The notes under the pieces are model-generated. The model ran no database searches and was not told the origin of the DNA. It saw only the letters and a program-made list of their open reading frames with translations. Source: Pseudoflavonifractor sp. MSJ-37 (GTDB lineage: Bacteria; Bacillota; Clostridia; Oscillospirales; Oscillospiraceae). From it: a stretch of 64,000 bases of DNA. Both the position numbers and the translations under genes were made by a program. Positions 26,423 to 33,855 of this stretch are shown here, in pieces; the first letter of the stretch is position 1; every line of letters begins with the position of its first letter. The stretch is from contig NZ_JAHLPP010000001.1 of assembly GCF_018917965.1 (NCBI RefSeq), positions 1,160,390 to 1,224,389 of the forward strand. The letters are read 5' to 3'.

Positions 26423-27475
26423 ATGATCCCAGAGAAAATGAAAGCGATCGTCGTCACCGAGCCTTACAAGGCCGAGGTCAAGGAGATCACCACCCCCGTC
26501 CCCAAGGAGGGCGAGGTCTTGGTGCGGATCGAGAAGTGCCTCATCTGCACTTGGGAACAGCGGATCTTCACCGGCGGCGACGTGGCGCTCCCCTTCGTCC
26601 CCGGCCATGAGGTCTCCGGCACCGTGGCCGCCATCGGCGAGGGCACCCTCACCCAACTCCAGGTGGGCGACCGGGTGGTGGTCAAGACCTATGACAGCTG
26701 CGGCCAGTGCGAGCAGTGCTACCGGGGCCACGACAACGAGTGTACCGGCAAGGCCAAGAAGCGCACTTTCGACGGCATCCCCGGCACCGGCGGCTTCGCC
26801 CAGTACCTGGCCATCGGCTCGGAGCGGGTGTACGCCCTGCCTGACAAGGAGGCCGATCTGGCCACTGCCGCTTTCGCGGAGCCTCTGGCGTGCTGCCTGG
26901 GCAGCATGGATCAGGCCCATGTAGAGTTCGGTGAGGACGTGGTCATCGTGGGCGGCGGCATCATGGGCCAGCTCCACAACGTCCTGTGCAAGAAGCGCGG
27001 CGCCCGTACCATCCTGATGGAGCCCGATCCCGCCCGCCGGGAGATGGCCAAAAAGATGGGGGCCGACGTGGTCCTGGATCCCACCAAGGGCGATCCCGTA
27101 CAGATGATCCTGGAGCAGACCGGCGGCCGCGGCGCGCATGTGTGCTTCTATACCGTCAACGTCCTGCCTCTGGCGCAGACCTACCTGGACGCGCTGGCCA
27201 AGCGGGGCCGCATGGTCTACTACGGATCCTTCCATCCCAGCGGACCGATCCAAATCGACCCCAATAAGATCCATTACAGCGAGAAGAGCATCACCGGCTC
27301 TTACAGCCCCACCGCCAAGAACTTCTGGACCGCCTCCCGTCTGCTGGGCTACCACCTGATCGATGTGGCCCCCTTCATCACGGAGCGCTATGACCTGACC
27401 GAGTGCCAGAAGGCCTTCGAGCGGGCCTCCAGTCCTGAGACCTACCGGGTCCTGATCGACCTGAGCCGGGACTGA
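26423..27475 (+). CDS. Zinc-dependent medium-chain alcohol/polyol dehydrogenase
   Basis: A 350-residue MDR enzyme. Catalytic zinc ligands are Cys in EKCLICTWEQ and His-Glu in VPGHEVSG. A structural zinc lobe is present (DSCGQCEQCYRGHDNEC). The NAD loop is VVIVGGGIMGQLH with an acidic residue in LMEPDPARR, suggesting NAD(H). Together with the aldolase and a mannose-family PTS the arrangement resembles sorbose or hexitol operons, where such an enzyme interconverts polyol and ketose phosphate. Substrate inferred only. Confidence 0.85.
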   Translation: MIPEKMKAIVVTEPYKAEVKEITTPVPKEGEVLVRIEKCLICTWEQRIFTGGDVALPFVPGHEVSGTVAAIGEGTLTQLQVGDRVVVKTYDSCGQCEQCYRGHDNECTGKAKKRTFDGIPGTGGFAQYLAIGSERVYALPDKEADLATAAFAEPLACCLGSMDQAHVEFGEDVVIVGGGIMGQLHNVLCKKRGARTILMEPDPARREMAKKMGADVVLDPTKGDPVQMILEQTGGRGAHVCFYTVNVLPLAQTYLDALAKRGRMVYYGSFHPSGPIQIDPNKIHYSEKSITGSYSPTAKNFWTASRLLGYHLIDVAPFITERYDLTECQKAFERASSPETYRVLIDLSRD

Positions 27476-27514
27476 CCGGGCCAAGAGATCCCAAGAGGAA
27501 AGGAACGAGACGTT

Positions 27515-27928
27515 TTGATCGATTTGATCCTGATCAGCCACGGCGGACTGGCCGCCGGTATGCGGGAAGCCGCGGAGATGATCCTGGGACCCCAGGAGCG
27601 GCTGGAGGTCTTCGGCCTCTATCCCGGAGATACGGTGGACACCTTCGCCGCCAAGCTGGAGAAAGCCATCGCCGACTTCGGCGACCCGGACCACACCCTG
27701 ATCCTGGCGGACCTGCCCAGCGGCACCCCGTCCAACACCGCCATGCTCATGGTGATGAAGCACCATGTCCACGCTCTGTCCGGCGTCAGCCTGCCGGCCT
27801 TTCTGGAGGTCCTGACTCTCCGGGAGGAGATGGATGCCGGCGAGCTGATCGCCGCCGCTGTCGAGGCGGGCCGCACGGGCTTCGTCAGCGCCGATGATGT
27901 GATCGCAGAAAGAGAGGGAACCGTATGA
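27515..27928 (+). CDS. PTS EIIA component, mannose/fructose family
   Basis: A 137-residue EIIA-Man protein. The N-terminus MIDLILISHGGLAAGM places the phosphorylated His at residue 9, and DLPSGTPSNTAM is the family's second loop. It starts with TTG at 27515, with AGGAAAGGAACG upstream. Overlaps the EIIB gene by four bases. Takes phosphate from HPr. Confidence 0.9.
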   Translation: MIDLILISHGGLAAGMREAAEMILGPQERLEVFGLYPGDTVDTFAAKLEKAIADFGDPDHTLILADLPSGTPSNTAMLMVMKHHVHALSGVSLPAFLEVLTLREEMDAGELIAAAVEAGRTGFVSADDVIAEREGTV

Positions 27929-28398
27929 GCGTCGTATTCTACCGCATCGATGACCGCCTGATCCATGGCCAGGTGATGACCGGCTGGAGCAAGGTCTATC
28001 AGGCCACCCGGATCTTCGTGGTGGACGACAACACCGCCAAGGACCAGTTCCTGTGTCAGGTCATGAAGATGGCCGTCCCCAAGGACTACGATGTCTCCAT
28101 CTTCACGGTGGAGCAGGCTCTGGAGGCCATCAAGAACGACCCGCCGGAGCTGCGCACCATCGTCCTGGCCAAGACCCCCGAGGTGATGCAGAAGCTGCTG
28201 GACGGCGGCGTGGAGATGAAGGAGCTGAACCTGGGCGGCATGGGCTTCGTGGCCGGCCGCAAGATGATCCTCCGCAACATCCAGGTCTCCCCCGCTGAGC
28301 TGGACCAGCTCAAGGCCATCGCCGCCAAGGGCGTGCGGGTCTTCTGCCAGATCGTGCCCGACGGCAAGTGCATCGAGATCGACAAAGTGAAGCTCTGA
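27925..28398 (+). CDS. PTS EIIB component, mannose/fructose/sorbose family
   Basis: A 157-residue EIIB-Man/Sor protein. The opening VVFYRIDDRLIHGQVMTGWSK holds the phosphorylated His at residue 14, and LNLGGMGFVAGRK follows. It passes phosphate to the incoming sugar. Separate from EIIA, as in sorbose/levan-type operons, whereas ManX is a fused EIIAB. Confidence 0.9.
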   Translation: MSVVFYRIDDRLIHGQVMTGWSKVYQATRIFVVDDNTAKDQFLCQVMKMAVPKDYDVSIFTVEQALEAIKNDPPELRTIVLAKTPEVMQKLLDGGVEMKELNLGGMGFVAGRKMILRNIQVSPAELDQLKAIAAKGVRVFCQIVPDGKCIEIDKVKL

Positions 28399-28444
28399 TC
28401 CGTCCCCCTGAAAAACACCTTCCATCCCCTGCCTGTGAGCGGAC

Positions 28445-28473
28445 AGGCGCGGCCCTTCCGGGCGTGCCTTTTT
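28445..28473 (+). terminator. Intra-operon terminator-like hairpin between EIIB and EIIC genes
   Basis: AGGCGCGGCCC pairs with GGGCGTGCCT (one bulge, one G-T) around TTC, followed by five T. It lies 47 bases after the EIIB stop and 49 before the EIIC start, and could reduce membrane-subunit transcription or stabilise the upstream mRNA. Confidence 0.55.
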
Positions 28474-28521
28474 AGATATCCCGCTGGAACACAACGGAAC
28501 GAAAAGAGGAGGTAATTGTTT

Positions 28522-29280
28522 ATGAGTTGGCTGCAAGCCCTGATCATCGGATTGTTGTACTATCTCTCCGATGCCCCCTGGTTCTTCGGTGAAGGTTATT
28601 ATTGCCTTCAGCGTCCCATCGTCGCCGGTTTCCTGACCGGTCTGGTCATGGGCGATCCCGTGACCGGCACCATCATCGGCGCCACGATCAACCTCATCTA
28701 TCTCGGCCACCTGAACGTGGGCGGTTCCATGCCTTCCGACATGGCGATCGCCGGCTACATCGGCACCGCGCTGGCTCTCGCGACCGGTGTCAGCACGGAA
28801 GTGGCTCTGGCCATCGCGGTCCCTCTGGGCCTGCTGGGCACCATCTGGTGGGTCGGCAAGATGACCATCGACTCCTTCTTCGTCCACTGGGCTGACTCCT
28901 ACGCCGCCAAGGGCGACGCGAAGGGCGTCATCCTCATGAACTGGCTGCCCAGCAACCTGATGATGCTGGTGCTGAAGCTCATCGTGGCTATGGTCATCCT
29001 GATGGCCGGTGTGCCTCTGATGGAGAGCTTCCTGAACGTGATCCAGGGCACCAACATCCTGAACGCCCTGAACGTGGTGGGCGGCGTCCTGCCTGCTCTG
29101 GGCATCGGCCTGAACCTGCGCGCCATCCTGAAGGGCGAGACTCTCCCCTTCCTGCTGATCGGTTTCCTGCTGGTCTCCTACTTCTCCGTCAGCATCGTGG
29201 GCGTGGCCCTGTTCGGTCTGGCTTTTTCCCTCATCTATCTGCAGTTGAACAAGAAGGAGGATGCGAGCTATGGCGGCTAA
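28522..29280 (+). CDS. PTS EIIC component, mannose/fructose/sorbose family
   Basis: A 252-residue polytopic membrane subunit forming the sugar channel with EIID. Strongly hydrophobic throughout; GEGYYCLQRPIVAGFLTGL and VTGTIIGATINLIYLGHLNVGG are family blocks. Start 28522 is chosen because AGGAGG ends nine bases upstream; the TTG at 28516 is too close. Overlaps EIID by 11 bases. Confidence 0.92.
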   Translation: MSWLQALIIGLLYYLSDAPWFFGEGYYCLQRPIVAGFLTGLVMGDPVTGTIIGATINLIYLGHLNVGGSMPSDMAIAGYIGTALALATGVSTEVALAIAVPLGLLGTIWWVGKMTIDSFFVHWADSYAAKGDAKGVILMNWLPSNLMMLVLKLIVAMVILMAGVPLMESFLNVIQGTNILNALNVVGGVLPALGIGLNLRAILKGETLPFLLIGFLLVSYFSVSIVGVALFGLAFSLIYLQLNKKEDASYGG

Positions 29281-30121
29281 CGTGGAAAACAGCGCGGTCC
29301 AGGAAGAGAAGCGCATGAAACTCACCAAAAAGGACGTCCAGAAGTCTTACTGGCTGTGGCAGTTCTTCTCTCACGCCAACTACAACTACGAGCGGATGCA
29401 GGGCGGCGCCTTCGCCGCCTGCATGGCCCCCATCATTGAGAAGCTCTATCCCAACAAGGAGGACCGGGTCGCCGGCCTCCAGCGCCACCTGACCTTCTTC
29501 AATACCAACCCCAACGTGGGCACGGTCATCCACGGCGCCGTGATCTCCATGGAGGAGGAGCGCGCCAATGGCGCTGAGATCAGCGACGAGGCCATCAACG
29601 CCGTCAAGACCGGCATGATGGGTCCCTTCGCCGGCATCGGCGACGCGCTGGACCAGGGCGTCATCATCCCCCTGATCGTGGCTCTGGGCATCAGCTTCGG
29701 CCAGACCGGCAACCTGTTCGGGCCCCTGCTGGTCCTGATTGGTATCCCCCTGGCTCTGATGCTGATCGCCTACAACTGCTGGATGAAGGGCTACTCTCTC
29801 GGCAGCAGCGCCATCACCTCCATGCTGGCCGGCGGCCGCATGAAGCAGATCATCGGCGCGGCGGGCATCTTGGGATGTACCGTCATGGGCGGCCTGATCG
29901 CCACCTCCGTCTCCCTGAAGACCGCGATTGCCTTCAACATCGGAGATGAGGCCTTCGACCTCCAGGCACAGCTCTTCGACGCCATCATGCCCAACCTGCT
30001 TCCCCTGGCGGTGACGCTGGGCGTGTACGCCCTCCTGCGCAAGGAGAAGTTCACCTCTATCCAGATCATGCTCGGCATCATCGTCATCTGCTTCGTCGGC
30101 GGTCTGGTCGGCATCTTCTAA
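29270..30121 (+). CDS. PTS EIID component, mannose/fructose/sorbose family
   Basis: A 283-residue membrane subunit. Typical blocks are KKDVQKSYWLWQFFSHANYNYERMQGGAF and TGMMGPFAGIGDALDQGVIIPL; C-terminal hydrophobic helices end in a short tail. ATG 29270 is preferred to 29261, which directly abuts the AAGGAGG. The transport complex is EIIA-EIIB-EIIC-EIID. Confidence 0.92.
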   Translation: MAANVENSAVQEEKRMKLTKKDVQKSYWLWQFFSHANYNYERMQGGAFAACMAPIIEKLYPNKEDRVAGLQRHLTFFNTNPNVGTVIHGAVISMEEERANGAEISDEAINAVKTGMMGPFAGIGDALDQGVIIPLIVALGISFGQTGNLFGPLLVLIGIPLALMLIAYNCWMKGYSLGSSAITSMLAGGRMKQIIGAAGILGCTVMGGLIATSVSLKTAIAFNIGDEAFDLQAQLFDAIMPNLLPLAVTLGVYALLRKEKFTSIQIMLGIIVICFVGGLVGIF

Positions 30122-30133
30122 GCATCCAAGTCG

Positions 30134-30168
30134 AGGCCGGACAGCGCATCGCGTTGTCCGGCCTTTTC
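30134..30168 (+). terminator. Terminator between EIID and ptsI
   Basis: AGGCCGGACA pairs perfectly with TGTCCGGCCT around an 11-base loop, with TTTT after. It would partly separate ptsI expression from the transporter genes; no clear ptsI promoter is visible in the 58 bases that follow. Confidence 0.75.
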
Positions 30169-30226
30169 CTTCCCAGGGGCATCGTGCCCCGACTATCATC
30201 CATATATCCGAGAGGAAGTGACCGCT

Positions 30227-31855
30227 ATGATCGAGCTGCATGGTCAGGGCGTCAGCCGGGGCATCGCGCTTGGACCCATCCGCCGGTATGAACGGCAGCA
30301 GCCCGCGGTGGAGCCCGTCCCCATCGCCGATATCGAAGGCGAGCTCGCCAGGCTGGAGGCCGCCAGGGAGAAGGCCTCCGCCCAATTGGAGACGCTCTAT
30401 CAGGACACCTTGGGATCTTTGGGAGAGGCCAACGCCCTGCTCTTCCAGATCCACCAGATGATGCTGGAGGACCCGGACTTCTGCGACAGCATGGAACAGC
30501 ACATCCGGGACGAGTCCGTCTGCGCCCCTTATGCCGTCCAGGAGGCCGGCCAGGAGGCCGCCGCCGCCTTCGCCGCTATGGATGACGCCTATATGCAGGC
30601 CCGCTCCGCCGATGTGCTGGACGTGTCCGCCCGGCTCATCCGGATCCTCACTGGCCGGGACGAGGAGACCTTGGACTTCGCCTCCCCCGCCATCCTAGCC
30701 GCCGACGACCTGGCCCCCAGCGAGACCGCCCGTCTGGACCGGAGCAAGGTCCTGGCCTTCGTCACCGCTGGAGGCTCCTCCAACTCCCACACTGCCATCT
30801 TCGCCCGCACGATGGGCATCCCGGCAGTAGTGGGCCTGGGAGAAGCGCTGGAACAGCTCACCGCCGGCTGTGAGGCGGCAGTGGACGGCTCCACCGGCGA
30901 GGTCATCCTGGAGCCGGATGCGGACACCCACGCCCTGTTCCTGGACCGTCAGGATGCCCTGCGCAATGAAGACGCTCTGGCTGAGGCCTACCGGGGCAAG
31001 GCCAGCCGGACCAAGGACGGCCATTCCATCGAGCTCTGCGCCAATGTGGGCGGCCCCGGCGATGTGGACGCCGCTCTGGAGGGCGACGCCGAGGGCATCG
31101 GTCTCTTCCGCAGTGAGTTCCTCTATCTCCAGCGGTCGGACTACCCCGACGAGGAGACCCAGTTCGCCGCTTACAAGGACGTGCTCCAGCGCATGGGCGG
31201 CAAGCGGGTGGTGATCCGCACCCTGGACATCGGCGCGGACAAGCAGGCCGACTACTTCCAGCTCCCCCATGAGGAGAACCCAGCCATGGGCCTGCGGGCC
31301 ATCCGGATCTGCCTCACCCGTCCGGAAGTGTTCCGCACCCAGCTCCGGGCCTTGTACCGGGCCTCTGTCTACGGGAAACTGGCTATCATGTTCCCCATGA
31401 TCACCCATCCCCGCGAGGTCCGGCAGATCAAGACGATTGCCGCCCAGGTCCGGGACGAGCTGACCGCGGAGGGCATCCCCTTCTCTCCCGATGTGGAGCT
31501 GGGCATCATGATCGAGACCCCCGCCGCCGCCCTCCTGAGCCGGGAGCTGGCCCGCGAGGTAGACTTCTTCAGCGTGGGCACCAACGATCTGACTCAGTAC
31601 ACGCTGGCTCTGGACCGTCAGAACAGCGCCGTGGCCCAGTTCGACGACCCGGACCATACGGCTGTGCTGTCCCTCATCCACATGGCCGCCCAGAACGCCC
31701 ACGCGGAGGGCATCTGGATCGGCATCTGCGGCGAGTTGGGCGGCGACCCGTCCCTCACCGAGACCTTCCTGCGGATGGGCATCGATGAGCTCTCCATGAG
31801 CCCCGCCTCCATCCTGCGCATCCGGGCCAAGGTCTGTGTGATCGAGGCCCTGTGA
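30227..31855 (+). CDS. ptsI: PTS enzyme I, phosphoenolpyruvate-protein phosphotransferase
   Basis: A 542-residue enzyme I that transfers phosphate from PEP to HPr. The active His is residue 188 in GGSSNSHTAIFARTMGIPAV. The PEP-binding barrel carries EGIGLFRSEFLYLQR, then ELGIMIETPAAALL, DFFSVGTNDLTQYTLALDR and GICGELGGDP. Start 30227 follows GAGGAAG. Its presence beside a variant HPr suggests a self-contained phosphorelay for this sugar, unless it is the only ptsI of the genome. Confidence 0.95.
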   Translation: MIELHGQGVSRGIALGPIRRYERQQPAVEPVPIADIEGELARLEAAREKASAQLETLYQDTLGSLGEANALLFQIHQMMLEDPDFCDSMEQHIRDESVCAPYAVQEAGQEAAAAFAAMDDAYMQARSADVLDVSARLIRILTGRDEETLDFASPAILAADDLAPSETARLDRSKVLAFVTAGGSSNSHTAIFARTMGIPAVVGLGEALEQLTAGCEAAVDGSTGEVILEPDADTHALFLDRQDALRNEDALAEAYRGKASRTKDGHSIELCANVGGPGDVDAALEGDAEGIGLFRSEFLYLQRSDYPDEETQFAAYKDVLQRMGGKRVVIRTLDIGADKQADYFQLPHEENPAMGLRAIRICLTRPEVFRTQLRALYRASVYGKLAIMFPMITHPREVRQIKTIAAQVRDELTAEGIPFSPDVELGIMIETPAAALLSRELAREVDFFSVGTNDLTQYTLALDRQNSAVAQFDDPDHTAVLSLIHMAAQNAHAEGIWIGICGELGGDPSLTETFLRMGIDELSMSPASILRIRAKVCVIEAL

Positions 31856-31880
31856 CCTGTCTCCCCTTCGGAACACCTGC

Positions 31881-31918
31881 GCCCGTCCCCCAGGAACACC
31901 CGGGAGGACGGGCCTTTT
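31881..31918 (+). terminator. Terminator after ptsI
   Basis: GCCCGTCC pairs with GGACGGGC with an inner CCCGGG-type fold, followed by CTTTTC. Confidence 0.75.
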
Positions 31919-31980
31919 CACGCCGTTTGGGCGGCGGGAAGGTGTCCGGAAAATTCAATAGGCTTTTTTCAAATTTCCTA

Positions 31981-32008
31981 TTGACATGCTGGGTCTGCTG
32001 TGTTATTC
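31981..32008 (+). promoter_or_regulatory. Promoter of the DUF3793-flavodoxin pair
   Basis: Perfect TTGACA (31981-31986), 16 bases, TTATTC (32003-32008). The first TTAG-N6-CTAA dyad begins 11 bases downstream. Confidence 0.6.
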
Positions 32009-32018
32009 TTTCTTTGCA

Positions 32019-32034
32019 GTTAGCAAGAACTAAC
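32019..32034. promoter_or_regulatory. TTAG-N6-CTAA operator candidate 1
   Basis: GTTAG-CAAGAA-CTAAC is an inverted repeat at about the transcription start. It shares half-sites and spacing with the dyads at 32086 and 2933. Confidence 0.55.
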
Positions 32035-32085
32035 TAGCAGGAACGAAAAGCGCGGGGTGCAAGGCCCCATTTTTCTTCCACCGCA

Positions 32086-32103
32086 GGTTAGTAAATGCTA
32101 ACC
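32086..32103. promoter_or_regulatory. TTAG-N6-CTAA operator candidate 2
   Basis: GGTTAG-TAAATG-CTAACC is a perfect 18-base dyad 20 bases before the DUF3793 ATG. Half-sites resemble metal-regulator (DtxR/Fur-type) boxes. A small GGGG/CCCC hairpin followed by five T (32054-32075) lies between the two dyads. Confidence 0.55.
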
Positions 32104-32122
32104 GCCGTAAAGGAGTGTCACC

Positions 32123-32710
32123 ATGCATCCTCAAGCCGCCGCGTTCGAGCAGACGCTCGCGCTCCACTGTGCGCCTGCGCTGACCGGCGTGGCGCCCGCC
32201 AACCTGGTCTCCCTCTCCCTGACCGAGCATCCCTCTCTGGCCGGTCTTCTGACGACCTATGACCGTGGACTCTCCGCTGTGGGCATCCGGCTCCTCCCCC
32301 TTTGCCGATGCCGCCGCCGGGTCCTCCTTCTGGTCTATCGGCCGGAGCTTCTGGAAGAGCGTCTCGCTCCTCCCGCCGTCCGGCGGTTCCTGGAGCGGTG
32401 CGGCTATCCGGTCGAGGATGGGCTGGACGCTATGATCCTGGAACTGCGCCGCCGGGTATCCGGAGGCGATGGGTTCCCCCATGAGGTAGGGCTGTTCCTG
32501 GGCTACCCCCTGGCCGATGTGCTCGGGTTCCTGGCTCTGGGCGGGGATAGCTGCCGGCTGTGCGGCTACTGGAAGGTCTACGGCGATGTGGAATACGCTA
32601 AGCGCTGCTTCCGCCGCTTCGACCGTTCCCGCGAGACTCTGTGCCGGGGACTCCGGTCGGGCCGCCGTCTGCTTTGGCTCCTGGGGGCAGTCCCCCGCAA
32701 GGCTGCATGA
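32123..32710 (+). CDS. DUF3793 family protein
   Basis: A 195-residue protein of a family found in Clostridia, usually next to flavodoxin or iron-transport genes. Recognisable blocks are LALHCAPALTGVAPANLVSL, RRVLLLVYRPELLEERL, GFPHEVGLFLGYPLADVLGFL and CRLCGYWKVYGD. Conserved Cys and His are present but no enzyme motif. RBS AAAGGAG at 32109. It forms a pair with the flavodoxin 32 bases downstream. Control by iron is inferred from the dyads and the partner. Confidence 0.8.
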   Translation: MHPQAAAFEQTLALHCAPALTGVAPANLVSLSLTEHPSLAGLLTTYDRGLSAVGIRLLPLCRCRRRVLLLVYRPELLEERLAPPAVRRFLERCGYPVEDGLDAMILELRRRVSGGDGFPHEVGLFLGYPLADVLGFLALGGDSCRLCGYWKVYGDVEYAKRCFRRFDRSRETLCRGLRSGRRLLWLLGAVPRKAA

Positions 32711-32742
32711 GTGTCATCCATATCAAAGGAGGTCATCTTGAC

Positions 32743-33168
32743 ATGAAAATCGCTGTTATCTATTGGACCGGTTCCGGCAACACTGAGGCTATGGCCAACG
32801 CCGTGGCCGAGGGCGCGAAGGGTACGGGCGCTGACGTGTCCATCTTCTCTGTCTCCGATATCGACGCTGCCGCCGCTTCCGCTTATGACGGCCTGGCGCT
32901 GGGCTGCCCCGCTATGGGCTCCGAGGTACTGGAGGAGAGCGAATTCGAGCCCTTCTACACCGAGCTCGAACCCAAGTTGGGCGGCAAGAAGGTCGCTCTG
33001 TTCGGCTCCTACGGCTGGGGCGACGGTCAGTGGATGCGCGATTGGCAGGAGCGTGCCGAGAACGCCGGCGTCCAGCTCTGTCAGGACGGCCTCATGATCA
33101 ATGAGACTCCGGATGACGATGGCCTGGCTCAGTGCCGCGCTTTGGGCGAAGCGCTGGCGAAGGCCTGA
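32743..33168 (+). CDS. Flavodoxin
   Basis: A 141-residue short-chain flavodoxin, an FMN electron carrier that replaces ferredoxin when iron is low. The phosphate loop is IYWTGSGNTEAMA, and flavin-stacking loops are LGCPAMGSEVLEE and FGSYGWGDGQWM. AAAGGAGG precedes the ATG. Co-transcribed with the DUF3793 gene. Confidence 0.93.
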   Translation: MKIAVIYWTGSGNTEAMANAVAEGAKGTGADVSIFSVSDIDAAAASAYDGLALGCPAMGSEVLEESEFEPFYTELEPKLGGKKVALFGSYGWGDGQWMRDWQERAENAGVQLCQDGLMINETPDDDGLAQCRALGEALAKA

Positions 33169-33212
33169 GCCTCCCTCCGATCTCACATAAAAAAGGTCTC
33201 ACTTCTCCCTTC

Positions 33213-33299
33213 CTTTTCTCCAAACTTTTCTCTTATTCTCCGAACCTTTCTCCAAATCTCCTAAACTCTACACTTTTCTCCAAACCTTTCTCCAAACTC
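33213..33299. repeat. Degenerate TTCTCCAAAC tandem repeat
   Basis: A pyrimidine-rich tract with at least four near-copies of TTTCTCCAAAC(CT) and several decayed ones, at 10-25 base intervals. No reading frame or hairpin explains it. It lies between the flavodoxin stop and the tRNA in a 540-base gene-free stretch. Confidence 0.6.
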
Positions 33300-33486
33300 T
33301 GCGTGAAGGATACCGGGCGGCGGTCTGAGACCCCGCCGCCTGGGACCTCCTTCCAAGATCCCAGGCTCCAGATCCCAAGTGGGACACTCGGAGCGGACGA
33401 TCCATGGGCTTCGGTTCGTCCGTTCCGCGCATCCTCCTTCGGTCTATACCTAACAAATCTCTTTTCTCCAAGCAGCAAATGACAGG

Positions 33487-33519
33487 GAATCCCCCGGTGT
33501 TGGGCGCACCGGGGGATTC
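33487..33519. other. Strong GC hairpin without T run
   Basis: GAATCCCCCGGTG pairs perfectly with CACCGGGGGATTC (13 bp, 7-base loop). Neither side has a T tract, so it is not a standard terminator. The rest of 33300-33637 shows no gene. Confidence 0.5.
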
Positions 33520-33637
33520 TGCTGTGTCCTCGGGAACGGCTCCGCACGTCCCCGCCGCGGCTCCCATGATCCTCCACCGCTCTCCCCTGGAGGTACACGC
33601 TCACCGACCAGATCGGAAAATTTTTGGGAAATAGGGC

Positions 33638-33666
33638 TTGTCAAACAGCGAATGATGTGGTATATT
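33638..33666 (+). promoter_or_regulatory. Promoter of tRNA-Pro
   Basis: TTGTCA (33638-33643), 17 bases, TATATT (33661-33666); the tRNA starts 44 bases later. Confidence 0.6.
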
Positions 33667-33710
33667 TAATGAGCTGTCTCAAGTGAGGCGGTAAAAATAG
33701 GATAAGATAT

Positions 33711-33787
33711 CCGGGTGTGGCGAAGTTTGGTATCGCGCTTGAATGGGGTTCAAGAGGCCGCTGGTTCGAATCCAGTCACTCGGACCA
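33711..33787 (+). tRNA. tRNA-Pro (anticodon GGG)
   Basis: The cloverleaf folds by eye: acceptor CCGGGTG/CACTCGG (one G-T), D stem GCGA/TCGC, anticodon stem CTTGA/TCAAG with loop ATGGGGT giving anticodon GGG, T stem CTGG/CCAG with the TTCGAAT loop, discriminator A and encoded CCA at the 3' end. It is the last chromosomal gene before the recombinase of the conjugative element. Confidence 0.92.
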
Positions 33788-33788
33788 T

Positions 33789-33841
33789 GCAGAGTGTCCT
33801 TATAGGATCTGAGTATCCTGTAATGGACACTCTGCTTTTTT
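33789..33841 (+). terminator. Terminator of the tRNA gene
   Basis: GCAGAGTGTCC pairs perfectly with GGACACTCTGC, with a smaller AGGAT/ATCCT stem inside, followed by a run of seven T-rich bases. Confidence 0.85.
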
Positions 33842-33855
33842 ATTTCCTGAAAAGT

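Noticed and set aside
33213..33299. Repeat tract as a CRISPR array
   Set aside because: Units are about 10-12 bases, degenerate and without distinct spacers; no cas gene is in the window.
33711..33787. tRNA-Pro 3' end as the integration site of the conjugative element
   Set aside because: The element uses a large serine recombinase, which rarely targets tRNA 3' ends, and no repeat of the tRNA end is visible inside the window. The neighbourhood may be chance; the other end is needed to decide.
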